Below are positions 25,616-34,116 of a stretch of DNA of 40,442 nt, in pieces; the first letter of the stretch is position 1, and each line of letters starts with the position of its first letter. Source of the stretch: Rubrivivax sp. (GTDB taxonomy: Bacteria; Pseudomonadota; Gammaproteobacteria; Burkholderiales; Burkholderiaceae_C). A program made the translations under genes and the position numbers. The notes beneath the pieces were generated by a model. The model was not told where the DNA came from and did not search any database. It worked only from the letters and a program-made list of their open reading frames with translations. The DNA lies in NCBI GenBank assembly GCA_021300575.1, contig JAJTDM010000045.1:1-40442 (forward strand). Reading direction: 5' to 3'.

Positions 25616-26473
25616 TCACGCCGCCCGGGCACGCATGGCCGCGCGATAGGCCTTGCGGCCCAGGGCGACCAACAAGCCCAGCATCAGCCCGCCCAGGCAG
25701 GCACCCACGAGAATCAACAGGCGCTTGGGCTCCACCTTCTCATCAGGCGAGAAGATCGGCGTGGCCAGGCTGGCCTGCCGGGTTTGAGGTTCGGCCAGTT
25801 CCATGGCCAGTTGGTCAACGCCGTTCTTGATACCGGTGATTTCAGCCTGCTTGGCCTGGGTGGCCACAAAGACCAGGGTGGAGCCCGCCACCTCACTTCC
25901 TGAGGCACCCGCAGACTTGCGGGCCTGCTCCACGGTGCGGTCAGAGATCGAGTTCATGACGCGCTCGGCCAGGGCCAGCCTTTCCTCTTCGCGCTTGAGC
26001 CTGGCCTTCGCCACGGCGATCCGTTGCACCATCTGGTCGGCCTGTTCGCGCTTCACGTCTTCCAGCACTGCGGCCAGGCACTGCCGGGCGAGTTCAGGCG
26101 ATGCGGCCTTCATGCCAATACTGACAAAGGCGCTTTGGCGGCCCACCTGCGGCTTCAGATCCTTGACGAACTCCCGCCGGGCGTTGCGCTTGCCGGAATA
26201 GGCGCAGGTGTCCAGGGTTGCGGTGGAGTAGTAGCTGGGCGACCGCATCTTTTCCGCCAGCACGTTGGAGGTTTCGATGTACCCGCCCAGCACCTTGGCG
26301 GGCTCGACCAGCGCGCTGGCTTCGAACTTTTCCGGCAAGACAAACGCCACCCCCAGCCCCAGCAGTGTTGACAAGACTGCCGTGCCGGCCACCGTTTTCC
26401 AGGCTTCACTCAGGAACTGAAGCACATCCGCCAGCGATATCGCGTCGTCGGCATCCATCTGTTGCTCATTCAT
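25616..26473 (-). CDS. wzz: Wzz-like chain-length determinant
   Basis: This 285-residue protein has two membrane segments, one at about 28-46 (TVAGTAVLSTLLGLGVAFVL) and one near the C terminus (LLILVGACLGGLMLGLLVAL). Between them is a long helical periplasmic region (RIAVAKARLKREEERLALAE), the PCP/Wzz layout. EKFEASALVEPAK after the first helix is typical. It would set O-chain length together with Wzy. It is at the short end for Wzz. The start at 26473 overlaps the neuC stop by ATGA. Whether it serves the O antigen or a separate polymer is unclear. Confidence 0.82.
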   Translation of the reverse strand: MNEQQMDADDAISLADVLQFLSEAWKTVAGTAVLSTLLGLGVAFVLPEKFEASALVEPAKVLGGYIETSNVLAEKMRSPSYYSTATLDTCAYSGKRNARREFVKDLKPQVGRQSAFVSIGMKAASPELARQCLAAVLEDVKREQADQMVQRIAVAKARLKREEERLALAERVMNSISDRTVEQARKSAGASGSEVAGSTLVFVATQAKQAEITGIKNGVDQLAMELAEPQTRQASLATPIFSPDEKVEPKRLLILVGACLGGLMLGLLVALGRKAYRAAMRARAA

Positions 26474-27660
26474 CGTTTTTCTCCCTTTGCTGATGTGGTG
26501 CACGCGCCCTCGCCTCCCCCAAACGCCTTCTGCAGCGAACGGTCCCAGAAGGCGGGCTGGGCCAGCACCTGCACGAAGGCTTCGGCGGCGTGGCCGGTGC
26601 CGAAGCTGTGGTCGGGAGCGAAGCGCCGGCCCCAGGCGTGGGCCAGGAAGTGGTCTATGGCCTCGGTGTCGAAGGCCGACACGGCGGTGATGGAAGGTGC
26701 TGCGGCCCTGCGGTGTTGGCGGCTGCCCACGTCCAGGCTGGGCAGGCCGAGGAAGGGCGCCTCGCGCACGCCGGCGCTGCTGTTGCCCACCATCACCGCG
26801 GCGTGGCGCATCAGTTCCGAGAAGTACGAAAACCGCATGGAAGGAATGAGGCGAAAGCGCTGCGGCGGCAGCCGCTGCAGCACCGAGAAGATGCCCTCGG
26901 TGCCGGGGTCGTTGTTGGGGGCGATGACCACGAAGCACTTGCCGCTGGCCTCCAGCCGGCCGAACAGCGATTCAGCCTGGGCCTGCATGGTGCCGGCCTC
27001 GGACGTCACGGGGTGGAAGACGGCGATGCCGAAGTCGGCGGACGGAATCTCGTAGTAGCGGCGCACTTCGTCCAGCGTGACGCCGGTGGGCCGCGCGTGG
27101 GCGTCCAGCTCGGGCGAGCCGATGGCGTGGATGCGTTGCGGGTCTTCCCCCAGCGCCAGCACGCGGGCGCGCGCGGCTTCGCAACTCACGAAGTGGGCCG
27201 CGCACAGCTTGGTGTTGCAGTGGCGGATGCTTTCGTCGATGGTGCCCGAGACCTCGCCACCCTCGATGTGGGCCGACGGGATGTACTTCATGGCGCAGAC
27301 GATGGAGGCGGCCAGGGCTTCCACGCGGTCGCCATGCACGATCACCAGGTCGGGCCGGTGTTCGTGCACGAAGTCCGAGAAGCCCATCACCGTCTTGGCC
27401 AGGATGAAGTCCTGCGGGTCGCCCTCGCGCTGATTCACGAACTCGAAGAAATCCGCCCCGGCGAAGCGCTTGACCTCCAGCTTGGTTTCACCATAGCGGC
27501 TCATCATGTGCATGCCGGTGATGAAGAAGCCGATGACGTAACCGGCCACCTGCGCGGCGCGGGCCAGAGGTTCGAGCTTGCCGTAATCAGCGCGCGTGCC
27601 CGTGACGAACAGCAGCTTGCGCCCGGTGCCCTGGTACCAGGGCGGCAAGGCCTCAGTCAT
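26470..27660 (-). CDS. neuC: NeuC/LegG-like hydrolysing UDP-HexNAc 2-epimerase
   Basis: This 396-residue protein has LLFVTGTRADYGKLEPL, VIVHGDRVEALA, SAHIEGGEVSGTIDESIRH, FHPVTSE and VGNSSAGVREAP, the NeuC/LegG pattern. Such enzymes hydrolyse UDP while inverting C2, yielding ManNAc (NeuC) or the 2,4-diacetamido analogue (LegG) for NeuB. The start overlaps the neuB end by eight bases. No LegB/LegC/LegH homologues are seen in the window, which leaves plain ManNAc as the simplest product, but they could lie elsewhere. Confidence 0.9.
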   Translation of the reverse strand: MTEALPPWYQGTGRKLLFVTGTRADYGKLEPLARAAQVAGYVIGFFITGMHMMSRYGETKLEVKRFAGADFFEFVNQREGDPQDFILAKTVMGFSDFVHEHRPDLVIVHGDRVEALAASIVCAMKYIPSAHIEGGEVSGTIDESIRHCNTKLCAAHFVSCEAARARVLALGEDPQRIHAIGSPELDAHARPTGVTLDEVRRYYEIPSADFGIAVFHPVTSEAGTMQAQAESLFGRLEASGKCFVVIAPNNDPGTEGIFSVLQRLPPQRFRLIPSMRFSYFSELMRHAAVMVGNSSAGVREAPFLGLPSLDVGSRQHRRAAAPSITAVSAFDTEAIDHFLAHAWGRRFAPDHSFGTGHAAEAFVQVLAQPAFWDRSLQKAFGGGEGACTTSAKGEKR

Positions 27661-28702
27661 CCAGGCGCTCCACGCCCAGCAGATCGGCCCAGCGCAGTTG
27701 CTGGTTGCGGCGCAGGGGCTGCGCGGTACGAGCGCCGATCAGCCGGTCGAAGTGCTGCACCGAGATCTCACCCGAGCCGGGGCGGCGCGCCCAGATGTCG
27801 GCCTCGGTCAGCACATGGCCTGCGGGAAGGTCTCGATCGGCCACCACCGAGCCGCGGGCGAAGCGGTACACGTCTTCTTCCGGGGCGGTGCGTTGCTTGG
27901 GGTTGCGCAGCGCGGTGTGGATCTCGCGCGAGCGGTCGATCAGGAACTTCAGCTCTGCCGGGTCCATGGAACAGGGGATGTCCGGGCCCTTGCGGTAGCG
28001 CGTGTCGGTGTAGTGGCGCTCGAGGATGCAGGCGCCCAGCGCCACGGAGGCCAGGGCCATCTCCGGGCCGATGCTGTGGTCAGAGAACCCGATCACCGCA
28101 TTGGGAAAAGCCGCGCGCAGTTCAGGAATGCCCTGCAGGCTGACGATCTCCGGCGGCGAGGGGTACAGGTTGGTGCACTCCAGCAGCGCGTACTCGATGC
28201 CCGAGGCGTCCAGCGCGGCCACGCTGGGGCGCAGGCTGTCGATGGTCTGCATGCCGGTGCTCATGATCACCGGCTTGCCAAAGCGGGCGATGTGGCGGAT
28301 GAGCGGCACATGGTTGCATTCGCCCGAGCCAATCTTGAAGGCCGGCACGCCGATGTCGTGCAGGAAGTCTGCCGCGGCGCGCGAGAAGGGCGTGGAGATG
28401 TAGATCATGCCCAGCGCCTCGGTGTGGCGCTTGAGTTCGATCTCGTCCTCGGGCGACAGCGCGCAGCGGCGCATCACCTCCCAGATGGACACGTCGGCGT
28501 TGGGCGGGAAGATGGACTGCGCCTCTTCGGTCATCTCGTCTTCGACGAAATGGGTCTGGTGCTTGACCATCTCGCAGCCGGCGCGGTGCGCCGCGGTGAC
28601 CATGGCCTTGGCCACGTCCAGGCTGCCGCCGTGGTTGATGCCGATCTCGGCCACCACCAGCGGTGGATGCTCGGGGCCGATGTCCCGGTGGGCGATTCTC
28701 AT
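27653..28702 (-). CDS. neuB: NeuB-like nonulosonic acid synthase
   Basis: This 349-residue protein is a TIM barrel (about 1-270; VVAEIGINHGGS, KHQTHFVEDEM, STPFSRAAADFL, KIGSGECNH, GFSDHS, LERHYTD) followed by a C-terminal SAF/antifreeze-like domain (about 285-345; RGSVVADRDLPAGHVL). It condenses PEP with ManNAc or a diacetamido-hexose to give Neu5Ac-, legionaminic- or related nine-carbon acids. The barrel motifs are complete. It lies between an SDR gene (45-base gap) and neuC (overlap). Confidence 0.93.
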   Translation of the reverse strand: MRIAHRDIGPEHPPLVVAEIGINHGGSLDVAKAMVTAAHRAGCEMVKHQTHFVEDEMTEEAQSIFPPNADVSIWEVMRRCALSPEDEIELKRHTEALGMIYISTPFSRAAADFLHDIGVPAFKIGSGECNHVPLIRHIARFGKPVIMSTGMQTIDSLRPSVAALDASGIEYALLECTNLYPSPPEIVSLQGIPELRAAFPNAVIGFSDHSIGPEMALASVALGACILERHYTDTRYRKGPDIPCSMDPAELKFLIDRSREIHTALRNPKQRTAPEEDVYRFARGSVVADRDLPAGHVLTEADIWARRPGSGEISVQHFDRLIGARTAQPLRRNQQLRWADLLGVERLDD

Positions 28703-28747
28703 GGGCAGTACCTTGCGCTCAGGTTTCGGGTTCAGAGGGGAAGGAGG

Positions 28748-29557
28748 TCAGACCGCAGTCCATCCGCCATCGACGAAGTACTGCTGGCCGGTGGCGTAGG
28801 CGGCAGCGTCCGACATCAGGTAGACCACCATGCCCACCATGTCCTCCCGGCGGGCCATGCGCCGCAGCGGCGTTCTCTGCGCATAGCGCTTTACGAACTC
28901 AGGATCGTGCTGGTTCTCCACGCCGCCCGGCACCAGGGTGTTCACCCGGATGCCCTTGTCGCCCCAGTACGTGGCCAGCCAACGGGTCAGGCCGTGGACC
29001 CCCGCCTTGCTGGCGGAGTACCCGGGGAAGGAGGCGAACTTCATGCCTTCGTAGATGCGATGGTCAGGCCCCACCACGCCGTAGGTGCTGGAGACGTTGA
29101 CCATGCTGCCGCCGCCTGATTTCAGCAGGGCCTTGCCGCCCTCGCGCGCCACCAGGAACACGCCGGTGAGGTTCACGCGCAACACCGCTTCCCACACCGC
29201 CAGCGGGTAGTCCTCGAAGGGCGAAAACACCGCCCCTTGGCGCATCAGGTGTTCGCCCGTGGCGGCGGCGTTGTTCATGACGCCGTCAACCCGTCCGAAC
29301 TCCTTCAGCGCCTGCTCGAACAGGGCGACCACATCGGCCTCCACCGCCACATCGCAGGACAGGCCCAGGGCGGGACGCCCCGTGCGCTGGGAAAGCTCCT
29401 TCGCGGCCTGCTGCGGATGGGCGCCGGGCAGGTCTGCCACGACGACGTGCGCGCCATGTTCGGCCAAGGCCTGGCAGTAAGCCGACCCCAGCAGGCCATT
29501 GCCCCCCGTGACCACGATGACCTTGCCGGTCAGGTCGAATCTGGTGTTTGCATCCAT
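28748..29557 (-). CDS. SDR-family oxidoreductase of a nonulosonic-acid locus (PtmA-like)
   Basis: This 269-residue classical SDR has the cofactor site VTGGNGLLGSAY (16-27), NNAA (95-98), Ser157, and Tyr180-x-x-x-Lys184 (YSASK). The VNVSSTYGVVGPDHRIYEGM insert resembles SDRs next to neuB/neuA genes, such as PtmA of Campylobacter flagellin glycosylation loci. It probably modifies the sugar acid or its precursor by oxidation or reduction; the substrate is unknown. It sits between the CMP-sugar synthetase and neuB, all one strand. Confidence 0.85.
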   Translation of the reverse strand: MDANTRFDLTGKVIVVTGGNGLLGSAYCQALAEHGAHVVVADLPGAHPQQAAKELSQRTGRPALGLSCDVAVEADVVALFEQALKEFGRVDGVMNNAAATGEHLMRQGAVFSPFEDYPLAVWEAVLRVNLTGVFLVAREGGKALLKSGGGSMVNVSSTYGVVGPDHRIYEGMKFASFPGYSASKAGVHGLTRWLATYWGDKGIRVNTLVPGGVENQHDPEFVKRYAQRTPLRRMARREDMVGMVVYLMSDAAAYATGQQYFVDGGWTAV

Positions 29558-29597
29558 GTGCTTGCTTGCTCCTGCGGTGCTTCAAACTCGTGGGGCC

Positions 29598-30302
29598 TCA
29601 GACCAGGCCGCTGTGTCGCTTCTTCATGAGGTACTCGACAAGCTCGAAGTCGAACTCGCTGTCGATGTCCCAACTGCGATCCTGCCCGATGTCGTAACCC
29701 TGGGTGAACCCGCTGAGCAGCCCGGTGCCCCGGCGCAGGTAGTCAGGCGACAGGACGTAGATGGAGGCCACGTGTTCCAGCACCTGGGGCGCATCCTGCC
29801 GCCGCACGATGGGTGAGGCGGGAGCCTTGCAGATGCGCAGCCGGCCGCCCTCAACTTCCAGCATGTTGAAGTAGGGGTTCTTGTGCGCCTCGCAGACGGT
29901 GAACACGGCATCCACGCCAGGGCTGCCCAGAAACTGGTCGATGGCGCGGTCGATGTCGGCCACCTCGCGCAGGGGCGAGGTGCAGTCGAGGTCCAGAAAG
30001 ACGTCGATGGGCTCTTCGCGGTAATGGTCGTCACAGGCCTGCAGTGCATGCTGCCAGACGCCCCACTTGCCCGCGGCGGAAGTGGCCAGCGCTGCCGGCC
30101 GCATGAAGGGCACCTGCGCGCCGTGGCGCTGGGCCACCTCGGCAATCTGCGGGCTGTCTGTGGACACCACCACCCGCCGAATGCGCGAACAGGCCAAGGC
30201 CTGCTCGATGCTCCAGGCGATCAGGGGTTTGCCCAGCAGCGGTCGAATGTTCTTGCCCGGAACCCCTTGGGATCCACCGCGGGCACCGATGACGCAGGTA
30301 AT
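29598..30302 (-). CDS. neuA: CMP-acylneuraminate-type cytidylyltransferase, no standard start codon
   Basis: This protein of about 234 residues begins ITCVIGARGGSQGVPGKNIR, the CTP-binding motif of NeuA/PtmB-like synthetases, and continues with VSTDSPQIAEVA, DLDCTSPLRE and WDIDSEFDFELVEYLM. It activates a nonulosonic acid as its CMP derivative. No ATG, GTG or TTG lies in frame near the motif; the first sensible codon is ATT at 30302, where an ATG would be expected. The upstream oxidoreductase runs without a stop into this gene in the neighbouring frame. ATT initiation, a frameshifted fusion, or a sequence error are the options. Confidence 0.8.
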   Translation of the reverse strand: MTCVIGARGGSQGVPGKNIRPLLGKPLIAWSIEQALACSRIRRVVVSTDSPQIAEVAQRHGAQVPFMRPAALATSAAGKWGVWQHALQACDDHYREEPIDVFLDLDCTSPLREVADIDRAIDQFLGSPGVDAVFTVCEAHKNPYFNMLEVEGGRLRICKAPASPIVRRQDAPQVLEHVASIYVLSPDYLRRGTGLLSGFTQGYDIGQDRSWDIDSEFDFELVEYLMKKRHSGLV

Positions 30303-31317
30303 GTCGGTGGGCCGCGAGCGCCACCCGCAGCACGGACACCGCTTCGTCCAAAGGCGAGATCGGCAGCGCACCGCTGCCCTGGACCCGCTCGAGAAAGTGG
30401 GCCATATGCCGCACAAACATGTCGTTGCGCTGGAAGTCGGCAGGCAGGCGATGCACCTCCTGGCGCTCGCCGGAAGCCCGCTCCAGCGTGACCGTGCCCT
30501 GCACGTAGTCCCAGGACAGCACGCCCGTGCGGCCCACCACCTCGAAGTGTCGGCCATAGCCGGGCCGGACGTAGTCCAGGTGCACCTGCGCCAACGCTGC
30601 ATCGCTCAGCCGCAGGCCGATCTGGGCCACCGCCTCGGTCTCGATGTCGAGGGCTGGCACCTGCCGGCACAGGGCCACCACGTCCACCGCGGGCGACAAG
30701 AGCCACTGCACCAGATCCAGCTCGTGAACGAGGTCGAAGATGACGCCGCCACCCGTGGCGCGGAAGGCGCCGTAGCCCTGGCGGTGGTCCGTGCCCGGCC
30801 GCCAGTCCGGCAGCCATTGGCCTACCGCGGCGCGGGCATGAAACACCTCGCCTATGCAGCCTTGCGCCAGCGCCTGGCGCATCCAGCTCAGGTTGGGGTG
30901 GGTGCGCAGCATGAATCCTGCCTCGACCACCAGCCCTTGCGCTGCCACGAGACGCTGCAGGTCGGCAACGCCTTCCATTCCGATGCCCAAAGGTTTCTCA
31001 ATGAACAGTGCACGCCCCGCCTTGGCCGCTGCCGTGGCCACGGCCAGGTGCTGGTCGGTACGGTTGGCCACCACCACCGCCTGCACCCGGGGCAAGGCAA
31101 GCGACCAATCAGAAACCCGTTCCACCTCTGCCGGCAGGGGAGCAGGAGCCTGGGCCTGACCTGGGGTGAGGCCCTCGGCCGCCCGGTAGCTGTAAGCCAG
31201 CACGCGCACCCCGAGACCGAGCAGGTTGCTGATGTGCCTGCGGCCCACGGAACCCGTTCCCACCACGAGGACGCAAGGCGAGCTCGTCAGCAGGGCAGCG
31301 GGTACGGCATCAGACAT
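30031..31317 (-). CDS. Gfo/Idh/MocA oxidoreductase with abnormal readthrough 3' end
   Basis: This Rossmann oxidoreductase has VLVVGTGSVGRRHISNLLGLG at the start, RALFIEKPLG (EKP motif), GGGVIFDLVHELDLVQWLL, and ends like the family with PLDEAVSVLRVALAA at about 30304. After that point the frame runs on to 30031 through about 90 arginine-rich residues that are the out-of-frame reading of the cytidylyltransferase gene. The normal C terminus and stop are thus lost, and the last few family residues are missing. Its role is probably modification of the nonulosonic acid or its precursor. The ATG at 31317 directly precedes the conserved fold. Confidence 0.78.
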   Translation of the reverse strand: MSDAVPAALLTSSPCVLVVGTGSVGRRHISNLLGLGVRVLAYSYRAAEGLTPGQAQAPAPLPAEVERVSDWSLALPRVQAVVVANRTDQHLAVATAAAKAGRALFIEKPLGIGMEGVADLQRLVAAQGLVVEAGFMLRTHPNLSWMRQALAQGCIGEVFHARAAVGQWLPDWRPGTDHRQGYGAFRATGGGVIFDLVHELDLVQWLLSPAVDVVALCRQVPALDIETEAVAQIGLRLSDAALAQVHLDYVRPGYGRHFEVVGRTGVLSWDYVQGTVTLERASGERQEVHRLPADFQRNDMFVRHMAHFLERVQGSGALPISPLDEAVSVLRVALAAHRHYLRHRCPRWIPRGSGQEHSTAAGQTPDRLEHRAGLGLFAHSAGGGVHRQPADCRGGPAPRRAGALHAAGSAGHFRRGQVGRLAACTAGL

Positions 31318-31411
31318 GGGTGCGGAGATGGCAGGGCGGAGGCAGGACGGATCGGGCGGTATTGTCGTTAGCATCGGGCTTTGCTTCTCTTGTCCGCCCT
31401 GCAACCGCCTG
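31318..31411. promoter_or_regulatory. Divergent promoter region of the nonulosonic-acid and GT30 genes
   Basis: Ninety-four bases separate the leftward oxidoreductase and the rightward GT30 gene. Both operons must start here or just inside it. I see no clear -35/-10 element. Confidence 0.35.
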
Positions 31412-32794
31412 ATGTCACGACGATTCTCTCCGGGAACAGGGTGGTGGCTGATCTACATCGTCTACCGCATGGCGTGGGTGCTGGCGCTGCCTGCAGCGCT
31501 GGCATGGCTGTGGCATCGAGGCCGCCGCGAACCCGGTTACCGACAGCACTGGGCAGAGCGCCTGGGCCACGTCGAACAAAGCCAGGACCGGCCGGTGTGG
31601 GTGCATGCCGCATCGCTGGGCGAGATCCGGGGCGCTGCGCCGCTGCTCAGGGCGTTGTGCGGACAGGGGCTTGCGGTGCGACTGACCACGCGGACGCCGG
31701 CGGGTCGCATGGCGGCCCGCAGCTTGTTTGCACAGGAGTGCTCCGCCGGGCGCCTGGAAGTGGTCTACGCCCCCGTGGAGCTGGCGGCCTGCGTCAGGCG
31801 TTTCATCGCCCGTACGCGGCCGCGTTGCGCCGTGATGATGGAGAACGACCTCTGGCCCGTCATGCTCGTGGAAGCCCGGCGGTCGGGGCTGCCCCTGGCC
31901 ATGGCCAACGCCCAGTACTCGCAACGAAGTCAGCAGCGCGACGAGCGATGGTTTCGATTTCGCTCCCGGCTATTCGCCATCTACGATCTGGTGATCGCCA
32001 AATCGCAGCGCCAGGCCGATCGCTTCAAGGAGTTGGGGGCAGACCAGGTGCGGGTCGGGGGAGAAATCCGCTTCGACCTCCCGGTTCCTGAGGGGCAGCT
32101 CGAGGCGGCCGCCGCACTGGTGCAACGATGGAGCCTGGGTCCGGGTGGCAGGCCGGCGTTGACCGTGGCCAGCGCGGTGGAGGGCGAGGAGGCTCTGTGG
32201 CTGGGGCTGCTGGGCGCTTTGCGATCACGCCACGCCGCACAGGGCCTCGCCGCCCCGCTGTTCGTCGTGGTGCCCCGCAGCCCATCCCGGTTCGACGCCT
32301 GGGCCTCGCTCTTGCAAGGCCAGGGTTGGCGCGTGGCCCGCCGCAGCCAGGGGCTCGATGCAAACCTGCAGCCGAACCTGCAAGCGATAGGGCACGGCAC
32401 TTCAGACGGGAGCTTGGCGGACGCGGAGGTCCTGCTGGGAGATTCCCTGGGGGAGATGTTCTTCTATCTCGCCCTGGCCGACGCCGTGGCCGTGGGGGGG
32501 TCTTTCCTGCCCTCGGGTTCGCACAACGTGATCGAGCCCTTGTCGTTGGGCAAGCCGGTGGTGGTGGGCCCGGTGACCTGGACGATTGAGTTTCCTGCGG
32601 AGGAGGCCTTGGCCGCCAAGGTGCTTCATCGCGTGAGCGACCCCGCCGAGATGGTGGAACCCCTGATGGGCTGGATGAACGGGCGGGGCGATGCGCAGGC
32701 GGCAAGACGCGCTGCGCTGGCCTTCGCCGCACAGCACGGCGGCGCCTCCACCAGGCACCTGCGCCTGCTGCTGGACTGGATGGCGGGCCGATGA
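31412..32794 (+). CDS. waaA: GT30 Kdo-transferase-like protein, WaaA type (copy 1)
   Basis: This 461-residue protein has an N-terminal membrane anchor (about 11-34), then YRQHWAERLG, VWVHAASLGEIRGA with the catalytic-base Glu71, MMENDLWPVML, ANAQYSQRS, and a GT-B C-lobe with GDSLGEMFFYLALADAVAVGGS and HNVIEPLSLGKPVVVG. These are WaaA/KdtA features; WaaA adds Kdo from CMP-Kdo to lipid A precursor at the inner membrane. The ATG at 31412 is chosen because the anchor follows it. The next gene is a second GT30 member overlapping by ATGA (32791-32794), so one of the two may use another CMP-linked ulosonic acid. Confidence 0.86.
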   Translation: MSRRFSPGTGWWLIYIVYRMAWVLALPAALAWLWHRGRREPGYRQHWAERLGHVEQSQDRPVWVHAASLGEIRGAAPLLRALCGQGLAVRLTTRTPAGRMAARSLFAQECSAGRLEVVYAPVELAACVRRFIARTRPRCAVMMENDLWPVMLVEARRSGLPLAMANAQYSQRSQQRDERWFRFRSRLFAIYDLVIAKSQRQADRFKELGADQVRVGGEIRFDLPVPEGQLEAAAALVQRWSLGPGGRPALTVASAVEGEEALWLGLLGALRSRHAAQGLAAPLFVVVPRSPSRFDAWASLLQGQGWRVARRSQGLDANLQPNLQAIGHGTSDGSLADAEVLLGDSLGEMFFYLALADAVAVGGSFLPSGSHNVIEPLSLGKPVVVGPVTWTIEFPAEEALAAKVLHRVSDPAEMVEPLMGWMNGRGDAQAARRAALAFAAQHGGASTRHLRLLLDWMAGR

Positions 32795-34116
32795 GCGACG
32801 GCACCCCGCACCCGGCACCGGCGGCCCGCACAGCCGCGGCGGCCCGGACGCTTCGGGCCATCGCCACCCTGGAGTCGCCGCTGTGGCGCTGGGCCTTGTC
32901 CTGGCGATTGCGCAAAGGAAAGGAAACGCCGGACAGCGTGCGTCAGAAGTGGGTCATCGATGCGCCAGCACGCGCGGCAGGCCCGCTGGTGTGGGGGCAT
33001 GGTGTCGGGGTGGGCGAATGCCTGACCCTGGCCACCTTGTTCCAGACCCTGGGCGAGCGGCTGCCTGGCCATCACTTCCTGATCACCTCGACGTCCCGAA
33101 CCTCCGGCGCAGCGCTGCAAAAGGCCCTGCCCCCCAGGTGCGTTCATCAGTTCGCACCTGCCGACACCGTGGAGGCCACGCAGAGGTTCATCCGCCACTG
33201 GCAGCCGGACCTCGCCCTGTGGTGCGAGCTGGACTTGTGGCCGGGCCTGCTGAGTGCAGCCGCACTGCAAGGCACGCCCATGTGGCTGGTCAATGCCCGC
33301 GTCTCTGCCGCCTCCGCCAAGGCCAAGCGCTGGGTTCGGCCCTACTACCGTCTGACCTTGCCCTTGTTCGAGAGGATTTACGCCCAGGACGAGGCTGCCG
33401 CCCAGGCTGTGGCCATGCTGGGTGCGCCGGCCGACCGCGTCGGGGTGGCAGGCACGATCAAGGCCTTGGCCAGATCGCTGCCGGTGGATGCCGGGGCGTT
33501 GGCAGCATGGGGATCCCGATGGGGTGAACGCCCCGTGTGGCTGGCAGCCTCCACGCACGAGGGCGAGGAGGCCACGCTCCTTGAAGCCCACCGGCTGATA
33601 CGCCACGAGCACCCTGCAGCGCTGCTGATCATCGCCCCGCGCTATCCGGCCCGCGGGGCTGCGGTGGCGCAGCAGGCGGCGCAATCCATGCCCGTCGCAC
33701 TTCGCAGCAGCGAGCAGGCCCTGGAAGACCGGCACGCCGTCTACGTGGCCGACACCATGGGCGAGATGGGCCTGTGGTATCGCCTCGCTTCGGTGGCCTT
33801 CGTGGGCGGATCCCTGGTGCCCGTAGGGGGCCACAACCCCTTCGAGGCCCTCGCATTGGGCTGCAGGGTGCTGCACGGGGCACAGGTGCACAACTTCAGC
33901 GACAGCTACGAGGCCTTGGCTGCCGACGGACTGACATGCCTCGCCCAGGATCCGGGGTTGATCGCCCGGCTGGTGCAGCAAGCCTGGCGGGAGGGCCGCC
34001 CGCCCCCGCTGGCGCACTGGCGTGGTGCCCAGGGCGCGCTGCAGATGGTGGACGACCTGGTGCTGATGCTCAGTGAGCCGCCGCCTGCACCGCCGCATCC
34101 GGCTTCACGGACTTGA
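32791..34116 (+). CDS. GT30 Kdo-transferase-like protein (copy 2, divergent)
   Basis: This 441-residue GT30 homologue lacks the N-terminal anchor of copy 1. It has GKETPDSVRQKWVI, VWGHGVGVGECLTLATL with Glu76 at the catalytic-base position, CELDLWPGLLSA, VNARVSAASAKAK, DTMGEMGLWYRLASVAFVGGS and GGHNPFEALALG. The GHGVGVGE stretch departs from the usual VHA.S.GE, so donor or acceptor may differ. It could be a second Kdo transferase or, given the CMP-nonulosonate genes next door, a transferase for that sugar. Its last 47 bases overlap the end of algC on the opposite strand. Confidence 0.8.
   Translation: MSDGTPHPAPAARTAAAARTLRAIATLESPLWRWALSWRLRKGKETPDSVRQKWVIDAPARAAGPLVWGHGVGVGECLTLATLFQTLGERLPGHHFLITSTSRTSGAALQKALPPRCVHQFAPADTVEATQRFIRHWQPDLALWCELDLWPGLLSAAALQGTPMWLVNARVSAASAKAKRWVRPYYRLTLPLFERIYAQDEAAAQAVAMLGAPADRVGVAGTIKALARSLPVDAGALAAWGSRWGERPVWLAASTHEGEEATLLEAHRLIRHEHPAALLIIAPRYPARGAAVAQQAAQSMPVALRSSEQALEDRHAVYVADTMGEMGLWYRLASVAFVGGSLVPVGGHNPFEALALGCRVLHGAQVHNFSDSYEALAADGLTCLAQDPGLIARLVQQAWREGRPPPLAHWRGAQGALQMVDDLVLMLSEPPPAPPHPASRT

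Noticed and set aside
25616..26938. Longer 440-residue version of the Wzz-like protein
   Set aside because: The extra N-terminal part is arginine/proline-rich shadow of neuC; the ATG at 26473 with ATGA overlap gives a normal Wzz start.
26470..30302. Certain assignment of the cassette to sialic acid (Neu5Ac)
   Set aside because: NeuA/B/C-like enzymes also serve legionaminic and related acids, and the extra SDR and Gfo/Idh genes leave the product open.
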